64,000 bases of DNA from CALSMU01 sp965230225 (GTDB lineage Bacteria; Bacteroidota; Bacteroidia; Flavobacteriales_D; Parvicellaceae): the NCBI GenBank assembly GCA_965230225.1, contig CBDDKM010000003.1, forward strand, positions 124,001-188,000, given 5' to 3'. Below the pieces are notes generated by a model. The model was given only the letters and a program-made list of their open reading frames with translations, did not search any database and was not told the DNA's origin. Position 1 is the first letter of the stretch. Every line of letters starts with the position of its first letter. Position numbers and translations under genes: made by a program. Below are positions 1 to 9,670 of this stretch, one piece after another.

Positions 1-770
1 CAACAGCAATAGATCAGGGAACTGTAGAAATGAAGGTGGATGAAAAGGGAATTGCCACCATCGAATTTTTTCACCCACTTAGTAACTCCCTTCCAGGGAA
101 GGTATTAGCGAAGTTAGCGGATACCATTACTGAAGCAGGGCAAAATGATGATGTGAAAGTGATTATTCTGAAATCTGCTGGAGATAGAGCTTTCTGTGCA
201 GGAGCTAGTTTCGATGAATTAATTTCTATTAATGATTTAGAGACTGGAAAGAAGTTCTTTTCTGGATTTGCTAATGTAATTAATGCAGCAAGAACTTGCC
301 CGAAGTTAATTATTGGTAGAGTACAAGGAAAAGCTGTTGGAGGTGGAGTAGGAATGGCTAGTGCGGTTGATTTCTGTTACGCTACAAAATTTGCTTCTGT
401 TAAGTTAAGCGAATTGGCAGTAGGTATTGGTCCATTTGTAGTTGGACCAGCTGTAGAAAGAAAGGTGGGGACATCAGCAATGAGTATGATGGCAATTAAT
501 GCTACCGAATGGTATAGTGCAGAGTGGGCAAGAGAAAAAGGGCTTTATGCCGAAATTTTCGAAAATGCCATTAACATGGATGAGGCCATTGATGTATTAG
601 CAAATAAATTAGCCGATTCTAACCCAGAAGCAATGGGATTACTTAAAAAAGTATTTTGGGAAGGAACAGAGCATTGGAGTGAGCTATTATCGGAAAGAGC
701 AGCCATGAGTGGAAAACTTGTATTGTCTGACTTTACCAGAAACGCAATCAATGCATTTAAGAAAAAATAA
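1..770 (+). CDS. Enoyl-CoA hydratase/isomerase (crotonase) family protein, 5' partial
   Basis: Crotonase-fold protein acting on acyl-CoA thioesters. Counting from the first visible ATG (base 30), the oxyanion-hole segments AFCAGASF (54-61) and GGGVGMASAVDF (104-115) are present. The reading frame stays open from that ATG to the window edge (TAIDQGTVE precedes it), and crotonases normally begin with such a segment, so the true start lies outside the window and the gene is 5' truncated here. The GGGxE glutamate of hydratases appears replaced by Gly108, while Glu128 sits where the second catalytic Glu is expected. This fits an isomerase or a divergent member better than a classical hydratase. 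It is followed by a strong terminator. Family call firm; reaction and substrate unknown. Confidence 0.9.
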   Translation, partial: TAIDQGTVEMKVDEKGIATIEFFHPLSNSLPGKVLAKLADTITEAGQNDDVKVIILKSAGDRAFCAGASFDELISINDLETGKKFFSGFANVINAARTCPKLIIGRVQGKAVGGGVGMASAVDFCYATKFASVKLSELAVGIGPFVVGPAVERKVGTSAMSMMAINATEWYSAEWAREKGLYAEIFENAINMDEAIDVLANKLADSNPEAMGLLKKVFWEGTEHWSELLSERAAMSGKLVLSDFTRNAINAFKKK

Positions 771-793
771 GACGAATAAATCTCAATAAATTG

Positions 794-829
794 AACCCCA
801 ATTTCATTTTTTGAGATTGGGGTTTTTTA
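794..829 (+). terminator. Rho-independent terminator after the crotonase gene
   Basis: A 13-bp stem (794-806 with 812-824, one G-T pair) with a 5-nt loop of T is followed by a T run. It ends 12 bases before aroB, so aroB transcription must start inside or through this element, or rely on read-through. Confidence 0.9.
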
Positions 830-840
830 ATTAAAGAAAG

Positions 841-1899
841 ATGAAAACAATACCATCGAATCAATCGACTGTTTTTATTGGAAACGTTGCAGAGAGCAAT
901 TTGAATAGCATCATTGCAAAATATGCTAAGGACCAAATTTTTGTTCTGGTAGATGAAAATACCGAACCATTGTTTGGGTATTTATTTGAAGGGGCTCCCG
1001 AATTGCAAAACGTAGAGCTAATTCAAGTGGAAAGTGGAGAGGCCAACAAAAATATCGAAACTGTATTTGGAGTGTGGAAGTACCTAAGCGACATTAATAT
1101 CCGTAGAAATGCTTTGTTGGTTAACTTAGGAGGGGGAGTAATTACCGATATGGGAGGTTTTATTGCTTCCACTTATAAACGTGGGATTGATTTTGTAAAT
1201 GTGCCAACCACTTTGTTGAGCATGGTGGATGCTTCTGTAGGAGGTAAAACTGGAATTGATTTGGATAATTTCAAGAATCAGGTTGGTGTATTTAATGAGC
1301 CTGTTTCTGTATACTGTGATGCTAACTTTTTGAATTCATTACCAAAAAATGAATTGATCTCCGGATATGCTGAAGTACTAAAGCACGGTTTGATTAAAGA
1401 TGCAAACTATTGGAGGTATTGTGTTGAAACGGGTTGGGAAAGCCTGGATTGGGATAAGGTAATTTATGAATCTGTGTTGATTAAAAACCAGATTGTGATG
1501 AATGACCCTAAGGAAAAAGGCGAAAGAAAACTATTGAATTTTGGGCATACCATAGGTCACGCCATTGAAACATGGATGTTGAACAACAATCAGCCAATTC
1601 TTCATGGAGAAGGAGTGGCAATAGGTATGATTTGTGAATCTTATTTGTCTAGTAAGGTTGTTGGAATGTCTACTGGTGAGTTAGAGCAAGTTTCAGCTGG
1701 AATCTTAAAGCTCTTCCCGAAAATAGAATTGCCGGAGGCTCACTTTGTAGAGTTGCTGGAGTTGATGAAGAACGATAAGAAGAACAATTCTGATGAAATC
1801 AACTTTACTATGCTTAAGGGCATTGGAGAAGGGGTGTTTGATAATACCAGTAATGCCGAATTAATTATTGAGTCTTTAAACTATTACCAAGGATTGTAG
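841..1899 (+). CDS. aroB: 3-dehydroquinate synthase
   Basis: Second step of the shikimate pathway: converts DAHP to 3-dehydroquinate using NAD+ and a divalent metal, in the cytoplasm. The 352-residue length is usual. NAD-binding motif GGGVITDMGGF is at 97-107 and the signature PTTLLSMVDASVGGKTG at 122-138. Metal ligands are supplied by the Glu of SGYAEVLKHG and the His residues of LNFGHTIGHAIE and HGEGVAIGM, all present. aroA starts 5 bases after its stop, so the two are almost certainly co-transcribed. No independent promoter is visible in the 11 bases after the upstream terminator. Confidence 0.97.
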   Translation: MKTIPSNQSTVFIGNVAESNLNSIIAKYAKDQIFVLVDENTEPLFGYLFEGAPELQNVELIQVESGEANKNIETVFGVWKYLSDINIRRNALLVNLGGGVITDMGGFIASTYKRGIDFVNVPTTLLSMVDASVGGKTGIDLDNFKNQVGVFNEPVSVYCDANFLNSLPKNELISGYAEVLKHGLIKDANYWRYCVETGWESLDWDKVIYESVLIKNQIVMNDPKEKGERKLLNFGHTIGHAIETWMLNNNQPILHGEGVAIGMICESYLSSKVVGMSTGELEQVSAGILKLFPKIELPEAHFVELLELMKNDKKNNSDEINFTMLKGIGEGVFDNTSNAELIIESLNYYQGL

Positions 1900-1904
1900 A
1901 AAAA

Positions 1905-3125
1905 ATGAAAATACTTGCTCCTAAAGAATTGATTAATGGAGAGGTGGTATTAACAGCCTCTAAAAGTGAAAATAATCGTGCTTTAATCATAAAAGCACTT
2001 TGTGATGGTGATGTCAAAATTGGAAATTCGGCAGCAGCCGATGATACCCGAACATTAGAAAACATATTGTCAGGATTTCAAGAGGAAAGTACCTTGGATG
2101 TTGGTCCGGCAGGTACCACATTTAGATTTCTAACCGCTTTTTTAGCCATTCAAAATGGAGAGTGGGTGCTAACTGGGTCGTCTAGAATGAAAGAGCGCCC
2201 TGTTGGGATATTGGTGGATGCTTTGAATCAATTAGGAGCAAATATTTCTTATGTGGAAAATGAGGGTTATCCTCCACTGAAGATAAAAGGAGTGTCGTTA
2301 AACAATCATGTTGTGGAAATGGACGGAAGTGTGAGTAGTCAGTTTGTTTCTGCTTTGTTGCTTATCGCTCCAGCTCTTGATAATGGACTGACTATTAAGT
2401 TTCAATCTGAAGTGACTTCTAAGCCATATATTGACATGACTTTAGCGCTTATGGAGCATTTTGGTGCTGAGTGTAGATGGGAGGAAAGATCAATTGTGGT
2501 TGAAGCAAATTCATATCGGGAAAATGATTTTGTGGTGGAAGCAGATTGGAGTGCAGCTTCCTACTGGTATCAGATAGTTGCGCTAAGCCCTGGAGTTGAA
2601 TTGAAAATCGTTGGGCTTAAAGAAGAAAGCTTGCAAGGTGATTCTGCATTGGTGGATATTTACGGTTTGTTTGGTGTTTCCACCGAGTTTGTTGAAGGTG
2701 GGGTAGTGCTAAAGAACAATGGTCAGGTGGTGAGCGTTATTGATGAATTGGACTTAAAAAGCTGTCCGGATTTAGCTCAAACAGTTGTATGTACCTGTGC
2801 AGCCTTTGGTGTAAAGGCCAAAATAGTTGGGTTGAAGACATTGAGAATAAAGGAAACTGACAGAAGCCTTGCTTTAAAAACAGAACTGAAGAAGATGGAT
2901 GTTGACATCGAGCTTGTTGGAGATGATTGTATCCTGATTCCAGGTGGTCAGGAGCTAAAGAAAACTGAAGATGAGATAGCAACATATCACGACCACAGAA
3001 TGGCAATGGCATTTGCTCCATTGGCAATTAAAGTGGATGAAGTGAACATCGAAAACCCTTCTGTTGTGTCTAAGTCATATCCAGATTACTGGAAAGACCT
3101 GGAGTCAGTAGGCTTTAGTTTTTAA
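1905..3125 (+). CDS. aroA: 3-phosphoshikimate 1-carboxyvinyltransferase (EPSP synthase)
   Basis: Sixth shikimate step: transfers enolpyruvyl from PEP to shikimate-3-phosphate. The N-terminal Lys-Ser of the shikimate-phosphate site (K20 S21), the PEP-site motif GPAGTTFR (67-74), SRMKERP, and the C-terminal YHDHRMAMAF are all visible in a 406-residue protein of usual length. Relative to the E. coli PEP-site motif, Gly96 is kept but the preceding Asn is Pro and Pro101 is Phe, a divergent form. Whether this changes inhibitor sensitivity cannot be read from sequence. Forms a unit with aroB; its 3' end overlaps the convergent M1 peptidase gene by 11 bases. Confidence 0.96.
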   Translation: MKILAPKELINGEVVLTASKSENNRALIIKALCDGDVKIGNSAAADDTRTLENILSGFQEESTLDVGPAGTTFRFLTAFLAIQNGEWVLTGSSRMKERPVGILVDALNQLGANISYVENEGYPPLKIKGVSLNNHVVEMDGSVSSQFVSALLLIAPALDNGLTIKFQSEVTSKPYIDMTLALMEHFGAECRWEERSIVVEANSYRENDFVVEADWSAASYWYQIVALSPGVELKIVGLKEESLQGDSALVDIYGLFGVSTEFVEGGVVLKNNGQVVSVIDELDLKSCPDLAQTVVCTCAAFGVKAKIVGLKTLRIKETDRSLALKTELKKMDVDIELVGDDCILIPGGQELKKTEDEIATYHDHRMAMAFAPLAIKVDEVNIENPSVVSKSYPDYWKDLESVGFSF

Positions 3126-5520
3126 TTAATGTTTTAGATCCCATAAACTGTCCTTGGTTCAATACTGATATTAGGTACTGACCTTGATTTAGTTGCTGGA
3201 TATCAATGAAATCTTGAGTGGCTACAGTAGTTTTTGAGGCTACCAGTTTGCCATTCATGTCAAATACTTGTATCAGGTATTCATTTCCTTCAAGGTTGCT
3301 TAAGTCGATGTTAACCAGGTTTTGTGCAGGGTTAGGGTAAATATTGAAGATTTTTTCTGATTGGTTTTCATCAACACTTACATTCGATTTTTTCCATCCG
3401 AAAGTATATTCTCCAAGTTGTAGGCTTTCCAGGTTTACATATCCATACCCGTCTGTAGTTGATCCTAAGTTATTGATGTTAATGTTGGGAAGAACTTCCC
3501 ATTGATGTGCTGGCCCAGGACGATAGAAAACCACTAAACTATCCTCGTGAAACCCAGGTAATGAAGTTAGCTCTGTATCCAGATTTCCGCTTAATGTGTT
3601 GTTTCCATTAAAGAAAATTCTAGGGCTGGCGTCAAAATCATTTGGCAGAAAACCTTCTACGCTCCAGTATCTTTCCTGAGAAATTTCGTACATGAAATTA
3701 ACTCCCAAATCATCAGGATGTGCCCAGTGATGTTCAACTCTCAAGAAAGCTGAGTCGGTGATGCTGTTTACATTAAAACGGAACATTGGATAACTCAAAT
3801 CTTTTGTTCCGGTAGAGGTAACCACAATGTTGTCTCCGGTAACAGCCTGACTAATTTTATCACCTCCATTTAAGTAGGCTAGTGAAGGTTCGAATGGAAG
3901 GGTGAATTGAAAATTAGCTAACTGCCCACTCATGGTAAAGGATTCTGTTTGTTCGGTCCAATCTGATCCCATAAATGTTACTTCCAGTGGAACATTGGAA
4001 TAGTAGTTCGGAGCAGCTTTAAGTTTCTGTCTTACATACACGGTTACGTCATAATTACTTCCATTTGGTGTGGATTGAATCGAATCGACACTAAAATGAG
4101 GAAACCCAGGGTTAAAAATCCAATCGGTAAAAAAGTCGGTTACATCTACTCCTGGCATAGAGTTCAGGTGATTCATGAAATCGTAAGCGTCCACATCTGC
4201 AAAGTGATTGGCTGCTAAAAATGATTGTAAACCTGCAAAAAAGTCTGCATCTCCCATGTAGCCACGCAGTGTGTGTGCAACATCTGCACCTTTATTGTAG
4301 GAGTGATCTCCATACGTGATTTCTGTAGGAACGCCATGTACAGCGTAGAAACCATTGTCATTGATGTGTGCATGGTGTAGTACGTCTTTGTGGTTGAGCT
4401 TTACCTCATTAATGTATTGAGCATACCCATAGATGTATTCTAAAAATAGTTTTTCCGAATAAGAAGCCATTCCTTCATTGATCCACATATCTCCCTCAGT
4501 TCTGCACGTAACTAAATTACCCCACCAATGGTGAGAAAGTTCGTGAGCCATCAATGTTTCGTAGGCAGTAGAACCATTTGCTGTAGATTTAGGATAAGCA
4601 ATAGAGGTGGCATGCTCCATGGCTCCTGAATTGAATGGAACTAAATGAAATCCAACCTTGTTCCATAAGTATGGGCCGTAGTTAACTTCAAATGCCTCCA
4701 TGGCTCCGAATAAGTTAGTAAAGGAGCTTTTCATGTTGTTGGTATCAACAGGGTCGGCAATTAAATATACTGGAGTTGTATTGGAGGTAACCGTACTTGT
4801 ATATTGTTGTTCAACATGAGTGTAGTTAGACACTGCTATACAAGAAAGGTAAGTTGGAATCAAAGTGTCCATTCTCCATGTTCTAAGCAATGAGTCGACA
4901 CCAACCACTTGTTCGTTGGCAATATATCCATTAGCGTAAGATGTTTTTCCTCCATTGGTGAGTATGGTGAAATCATAAGTGGCTCGTTCTACAAAATTAT
5001 CGAAGCAAGGGTACCAAACTCGTCCATAATTGTGTGGGTTGGCACCAAACCCAACTCCTAAATTGTAGGCGTAACTTCCTTGCCAGTACCATCCGCCCCA
5101 ACCAGCTGGGTCACCTTGAGGTGAGCCATTGTAGTATACTGTTACAGCAGAAGCATCATTAGTGTTAAGTGTTGTGGCTAAATCAATAACTAATAGGGTG
5201 TCATTGTAGCTGTAGGTAAGCTGTTGCCCACCTGCAGTAACAGAATCCACATTAAGTTGTAAAAGGTCAAGACTTAATGAATTTACCCCATTCATTTTAC
5301 TTTCGAAATCTACCTCACACCAACCGGAAATAGTGTGTCCGGAATAATCCGTAATGTCCAGATTGATGTTGTAATTTAGAATATCGATGGTGTCACTTCT
5401 CTCGTTAGAGGCTTTGCTGGAGCCATAAAACGGTGTGTGTTTGTGATTGCATACAAAATCTTGTGCAAATGAGTTGGCGGCAAATAGGGAAAGAAGAGTG
5501 AGTGTAAATATTCGAATCAT
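3115..5520 (-). CDS. Secreted M1-family zinc aminopeptidase with T9SS sorting domain
   Basis: Exported metallopeptidase. Residues 1-19 form a signal peptide (ending NSFAQ). The M1 catalytic core is clear: GAMEH at 299-303 (a variant of GAMEN), HELSH at 326-330 and the third zinc ligand Glu349 in WINEGMASY. The C terminus (about 725-801) is a type A T9SS sorting domain beginning FNIYPNPAQ, which directs export across the outer membrane and usually surface attachment or release. The 801-residue protein has a beta-rich stretch between the catalytic part and the sorting domain. It starts 2 bases after the upstream S15-like gene, so both are one operon. Peptide specificity unknown. Confidence 0.94.
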   Translation of the reverse strand: MIRIFTLTLLSLFAANSFAQDFVCNHKHTPFYGSSKASNERSDTIDILNYNINLDITDYSGHTISGWCEVDFESKMNGVNSLSLDLLQLNVDSVTAGGQQLTYSYNDTLLVIDLATTLNTNDASAVTVYYNGSPQGDPAGWGGWYWQGSYAYNLGVGFGANPHNYGRVWYPCFDNFVERATYDFTILTNGGKTSYANGYIANEQVVGVDSLLRTWRMDTLIPTYLSCIAVSNYTHVEQQYTSTVTSNTTPVYLIADPVDTNNMKSSFTNLFGAMEAFEVNYGPYLWNKVGFHLVPFNSGAMEHATSIAYPKSTANGSTAYETLMAHELSHHWWGNLVTCRTEGDMWINEGMASYSEKLFLEYIYGYAQYINEVKLNHKDVLHHAHINDNGFYAVHGVPTEITYGDHSYNKGADVAHTLRGYMGDADFFAGLQSFLAANHFADVDAYDFMNHLNSMPGVDVTDFFTDWIFNPGFPHFSVDSIQSTPNGSNYDVTVYVRQKLKAAPNYYSNVPLEVTFMGSDWTEQTESFTMSGQLANFQFTLPFEPSLAYLNGGDKISQAVTGDNIVVTSTGTKDLSYPMFRFNVNSITDSAFLRVEHHWAHPDDLGVNFMYEISQERYWSVEGFLPNDFDASPRIFFNGNNTLSGNLDTELTSLPGFHEDSLVVFYRPGPAHQWEVLPNININNLGSTTDGYGYVNLESLQLGEYTFGWKKSNVSVDENQSEKIFNIYPNPAQNLVNIDLSNLEGNEYLIQVFDMNGKLVASKTTVATQDFIDIQQLNQGQYLISVLNQGQFMGSKTLIKN

Positions 5521-5522
5521 GT

Positions 5523-7400
5523 TTATTGTTTAATCAATTGATAGGTCAAATTATGGTGTTGACTTTCCAAATTTATAAAATATACTCCCGGCGATAGATG
5601 AGATGTAGTAATTATGTTGGATTCTTGATTGAGTGACGTTTGGGTAATCAATTTTCCAGTGGCAGAGTATATGCTTGCAGTTGTGTTAGGAGAAGTAACT
5701 GAGTTGATATAAAGAACATCTGTAGTTGGGTTAGGGTAAATTTCAAAGGATGGTGTCTCAATGTTATTATCACTAACCTGATAGTCGTTAAGAGGGAGTT
5801 CGATATACGAAGGCTCAATTGAGTTGTGTTCAACGATGTTGGTGGCAATAAGTGTATCGCCTGAAGTGTACATCGCTCCTCCATTGTTTAAATTAATGTC
5901 CCATCTTCTCGAGTGAGAGCTGGTAATGTCTACTCTGATTTGATGTCCTGTTAGGAAGGTGTAGGATGTTGGAGGTAATTCAACTTCTATTTCATATACC
6001 TGTCCAGGTGTGATCGCTGAAGTATCTTGATTGGTGTATCCATCCCTGAATCTCATTCGTTTAATACCATCTGTAATAAGCATGGAAGTTCCGTTGGGAT
6101 GAACATCGGTTAATCGAACCGCAAAATCGGTATCTGTTCTGTCCGACGAAACAAATAAATGAGCTATTACGCGTCCTTTTAGTGCAATGTCATCTGTTAA
6201 CACCAGGCTGGTGTAGGTAAGAATGTCGTTTCTGGATTCCACTAATGGAGCTTGATCGTATGGTCCTTGATCCAATGTGGTGTGTAGTGTAGCCCCTCCA
6301 ATAGTAGGTGAGGGATCTCGCGGGTCGAAAATGATTGTTGAATTTCCTGTTGTAGATGTTGGAGTTGTTTCTCTTAAGGTGTGATCATTTTGAAGGAACA
6401 ATGAGTGATTGGTGACATCGCTAGTGGGCCACTCGGTGGCATCGTACCAATTATTGTCGTTTATCTGAAAGTACTTAACATCGGGGAAGTTGTCCCAACC
6501 ATTTTGAATACCAAGAAGGTGAAAATCAAAAAAGTCAAGTGCCAAAGAGTCGCTCCAACCAGCCGCTTGTGGAAAGGAAAGTTCACCTTGAGTAGCAGTG
6601 CCAACTTGTGCTGCTCCGGTTCCTCCATGTACCCATGGGCCAATTAGTAACTTAATTTCATTGGCAGCCGGAGAGTTTTGTTTTAGGTCCGAAAAATAGT
6701 TGAGCATACTGTTGATGGAATGGTCATACCAACCACCAATCATGAGCACAGGTATTTGAATGTTTGATGAATAATTGGTGCTTGATTCTGCAATGTTCCA
6801 GGTAAGATCTTTAGTTTGGTGTGCGAGAATGGTGGTGGATAATCCATAACCAAGCGCGTCTAATTGCTCCAGGTGTGATTCCTCCAAAACTCCTCCATAA
6901 TAAAAGTCATCGTAGGCAAATACCGGTTGCGCAACCAAAGGAACAGCGCAAATGTGGTTGGGGTGTTGTTGGTTAGCTGTTTGGTATTGAACTTTTCCTA
7001 GTGCTGATGGCCCCCAGGTTCCAATGCTTCCATCACACCAGTTTTGCTGATTGATCCAGTCAATGGCGTCATAACCATCTTCGCCTCGATCCGCATTTAT
7101 GTTTAATGCTGCAGCAGATCCGTAAAAACCTCTCCAGTCGAGAATCACAAAGTGATATCCACTGGTGGTAATGTCTGTGCCAATTCCCATAGGCAGACCA
7201 AAACGATAAAAGACTCTGTTGTACGGTGTTTGAATTAAGATAACCGGACAATTTCCGCTGCAATCCGGGTTGAGGTAAATATCAGCAGCAAGTTTTTTCC
7301 CATCTCGCATAGGGATGGAATCTGTGGTGTAGGATAATTGAGCAGTTGAAACGGAAAACAACCCTATCAGGGTGAACAGTGTTATTAATGTACGAAGCAT
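5523..7400 (-). CDS. Secreted CocE/NonD (S15-like) serine hydrolase with T9SS sorting domain
   Basis: Alpha/beta hydrolase of the CocE/X-Pro dipeptidyl-peptidase type. Signal peptide 1-20; nucleophile elbow GPSALG with Ser132; likely acid in GGWYDHS and base in GPWVHGG; then the C-terminal jelly-roll domain of this family (about 330-550). The last 75 residues, starting FEIYPNPTTD, are a T9SS type A sorting domain. Family members cleave Xaa-Pro peptides or ester/acyl bonds; which applies here cannot be decided. First gene of a two-gene minus-strand operon with the M1 peptidase, so a role in extracellular peptide breakdown is a reasonable inference. Confidence 0.92.
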   Translation of the reverse strand: MLRTLITLFTLIGLFSVSTAQLSYTTDSIPMRDGKKLAADIYLNPDCSGNCPVILIQTPYNRVFYRFGLPMGIGTDITTSGYHFVILDWRGFYGSAAALNINADRGEDGYDAIDWINQQNWCDGSIGTWGPSALGKVQYQTANQQHPNHICAVPLVAQPVFAYDDFYYGGVLEESHLEQLDALGYGLSTTILAHQTKDLTWNIAESSTNYSSNIQIPVLMIGGWYDHSINSMLNYFSDLKQNSPAANEIKLLIGPWVHGGTGAAQVGTATQGELSFPQAAGWSDSLALDFFDFHLLGIQNGWDNFPDVKYFQINDNNWYDATEWPTSDVTNHSLFLQNDHTLRETTPTSTTGNSTIIFDPRDPSPTIGGATLHTTLDQGPYDQAPLVESRNDILTYTSLVLTDDIALKGRVIAHLFVSSDRTDTDFAVRLTDVHPNGTSMLITDGIKRMRFRDGYTNQDTSAITPGQVYEIEVELPPTSYTFLTGHQIRVDITSSHSRRWDINLNNGGAMYTSGDTLIATNIVEHNSIEPSYIELPLNDYQVSDNNIETPSFEIYPNPTTDVLYINSVTSPNTTASIYSATGKLITQTSLNQESNIITTSHLSPGVYFINLESQHHNLTYQLIKQ

Positions 7401-7420
7401 GGTCAGTTTTGTAATTACCT

Positions 7421-7428
7421 CAAAGATA
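7421..7428 (-). promoter_or_regulatory. Bacteroidota-type -7 element for the exported hydrolase operon
   Basis: TATCTTTG on the minus strand matches TAnnTTTG, 20 bases upstream of the S15-like hydrolase start. No TTG is seen at the expected -33 position. Confidence 0.55.
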
Positions 7429-7599
7429 GGACATTTAAATTTTAATCATTGGTCGGGCGTTTTAGGTGTCTTGTAAGGTAAAAACATGAAATTGTCCATT
7501 GGAATCCTAAATTTATTATTTTAAACATTAATGTTTGGATTCTTATTCGTAGATTTAGCTATACATTATTGGATTGTTCAACCTGCTACATAATACATC

Positions 7600-9135
7600 A
7601 TGAAACCATCTACCGAACTTTTTGACCTGATAAAATCCCTTAGTAAATCGGAAAAGAGATTTTTTAAACTATCCTCTTCTTTACAAACCGGAGAGAAAAA
7701 CTATCTAAGGATATTTGACGCCATAGAGAAACAAAAAGATTACGATGAGGAAGCTTTAAAAAACACTTTTAAAGGAGAAACATTCATCAAACATTTACCT
7801 TCCGAAAAAAATCACTTATATAAGTTAATTCTTAAAAGTTTAAGAGGGTATCATTCTGATAGTTCTATCAGCTCAATATTGAAGCAAGAAATAAAAAATG
7901 TTGAAATCCTATATAAGAAGGCGCTTTACAAAGAGTGTAAAAAATTCTTGAAAAGAGCCAAAAAAGCAGCTCAGGAACACGAGAAATTTTACTACTGGTT
8001 TGAACTGATTAGTTGGGAAAAACAACTTATAGAAGAGGAGTATGAGCAAGGAATCTTTACCTACGATTTGGATAAGTTGATCGAGGAAGAATTGATGGTA
8101 ATTGAGAAACTAAGAAACCTTGCCGAATACCAGATGATCTATTCCAGAATCAACTATGTATTCCGAAGTGGTAACTTCAATAAAAATGATTCGGAAAGAA
8201 AAGTGGTAGAAGAGATTGCTAATCACCACTTAATAAAAGGAAAGAATACAGCAATTTCGGATAGAGCTGCTTCTATTTGTTATTATATACAAGGACTTTG
8301 TAACATTACCAATCGCGATTTTGCAACGGCTCAATCGAAATTTTTACGTACAAAGCAAATTCTGGATAACCACCAAAAGGTTAAACAGGATCTACCAATT
8401 AGGTACGTGCGAACCATGAAGAATCTTATCTTCTGTAATATTGCTTCCAAGAATCTGAACAAGGCTCAGCAATTGATCAATGATTTGAAAGGGTTGTCTG
8501 GTCAGAAAGGGTTTAACTCCATCGATGTAAAAGTGAAAATTTTTACGTTCAGTAGCAATACTCAAATAATGGTTTACGATCGTCAGGGAGAGTTCCAAAA
8601 AGCACTTTCTACAGTGGAAGAGATGAAGGAAGGACTAGAGCTTTACAGATATAAGTTGAGTAAAGAGCAAGCCATTCTATTCTATTATAATATTGCTTAT
8701 ATCTACTTTGGAGTTGGTTGGCATAAAGATGCTCTTAAGTGGGTAAACAAAATCTTGAACGATAACGAGCAAACCCTTCGTCAGGATGTATACAACTTTA
8801 CCAGGCTGTTTAATTTGCTGATTCATTATGAACTAGGAAACTATGATTTGTTAGAGTACATTATTAAGTCTACTTCTCGCCATTTAAAGAAGTCAGAAAA
8901 AGACTATCAGGCAGAAGAGGTATTGATTAAATTCCTTAAGAAGTTGATTCGAGTGGATAGCAAAGAAGAGCGAGTTGCTATGTTTGTTGAAGGCAAAAAA
9001 GAGTTGCTGGAACTATTCGAAGATCCGGGAGAAAGAATTGTTCAGGAATACTTTGATTTCATTTCCTGGTACGATGCAAACATCAATGACGTTACCTTTG
9101 CAGAAGCGATTAAAAAGAATTACGTTTCATCTTAA
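7600..9135 (+). CDS. Helical-repeat protein of unknown function
   Basis: 511 residues, almost entirely charged alpha helix with no signal peptide or membrane segment, so probably cytoplasmic. The N terminus (ELFDLIKSLSKSEKRFFKL) is followed by helical hairpins that look TPR-like in spacing, for example around 215-240 and 340-370. I recall similar uncharacterised proteins in Bacteroidota but cannot assign a named family. The gene stands alone downstream of a 199-base intergenic region containing a perfect 14-bp palindrome (7523-7536), and its 3' end overlaps the convergent lipoprotein gene by 26 bases. A scaffold or regulator role would be only a guess. Confidence 0.85.
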   Translation: MKPSTELFDLIKSLSKSEKRFFKLSSSLQTGEKNYLRIFDAIEKQKDYDEEALKNTFKGETFIKHLPSEKNHLYKLILKSLRGYHSDSSISSILKQEIKNVEILYKKALYKECKKFLKRAKKAAQEHEKFYYWFELISWEKQLIEEEYEQGIFTYDLDKLIEEELMVIEKLRNLAEYQMIYSRINYVFRSGNFNKNDSERKVVEEIANHHLIKGKNTAISDRAASICYYIQGLCNITNRDFATAQSKFLRTKQILDNHQKVKQDLPIRYVRTMKNLIFCNIASKNLNKAQQLINDLKGLSGQKGFNSIDVKVKIFTFSSNTQIMVYDRQGEFQKALSTVEEMKEGLELYRYKLSKEQAILFYYNIAYIYFGVGWHKDALKWVNKILNDNEQTLRQDVYNFTRLFNLLIHYELGNYDLLEYIIKSTSRHLKKSEKDYQAEEVLIKFLKKLIRVDSKEERVAMFVEGKKELLELFEDPGERIVQEYFDFISWYDANINDVTFAEAIKKNYVSS

Positions 9136-9670
9136 AGGTAACCACTCTATCTCCCTGTGGGCTGATGCTGGTAACGGCAACCTTTAAAGAGTCATTTGTA
9201 AGAAATTGATACGAAATATCTCTTGGGGAATCGTGTGCTTTGTTCGAAAACGAAATGTATTTGTCTCCAATAGAATCCAGAGGAAAGCTTACTAATGATT
9301 GTCCTACCGGATTTGCGATATAAACTAGCTTGTCATTAACTATTCGTATAGAGAGCATTTCGGTTAGGGTAGTGTCTCCTTCTTTAATGGAGTATCCTCT
9401 ACCACTTAATGAGTCAGGATAATAAGTCCAAACCTCTCTAAATGCAACTGGCGGCTTTCTGAAGGCAAATAATTGATTGTCGGTCCAGTCACCTTCCATC
9501 CATTGTAAGTCGTTCAACGAAATAGGCGACAGTTCATGGTTTTCAGGTTCTTCCGAATGTTCTTCTGAAGAAGAGTTTTCTTCGATAACATAATTTTGTT
9601 CCTTTTCTTCTCCACAGCTAATTAACGTGGCGAATAGTAGTGATAGTAAGATTATGTTAGTTGTTTTCAT
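9110..9670 (-). CDS. Lipoprotein, DUF6265-like
   Basis: 186 residues with a lipoprotein signal (ATLISCGEE). Acidic residues directly after the Cys resemble the surface lipoprotein export signal of Bacteroidota, so surface exposure is possible. After a Glu/Ser-rich linker (about 24-47), the pattern LQWMEGDWTD, then FREVWTYYPDSLSGRGYSI, matches the small beta-barrel DUF6265 family. Function unknown. Its start overlaps the end of rlmB by 14 bases, so it is probably translated from the rlmB transcript. Confidence 0.85.
   Translation of the reverse strand: MKTTNIILLSLLFATLISCGEEKEQNYVIEENSSSEEHSEEPENHELSPISLNDLQWMEGDWTDNQLFAFRKPPVAFREVWTYYPDSLSGRGYSIKEGDTTLTEMLSIRIVNDKLVYIANPVGQSLVSFPLDSIGDKYISFSNKAHDSPRDISYQFLTNDSLKVAVTSISPQGDRVVTFKMKRNSF

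Noticed and set aside
7523..7536. AAACATTAATGTTT palindrome as an operator
   Set aside because: Perfect but only 14 bp of AT-rich DNA, 63 bases from the next gene and not tied to a promoter; could be chance.
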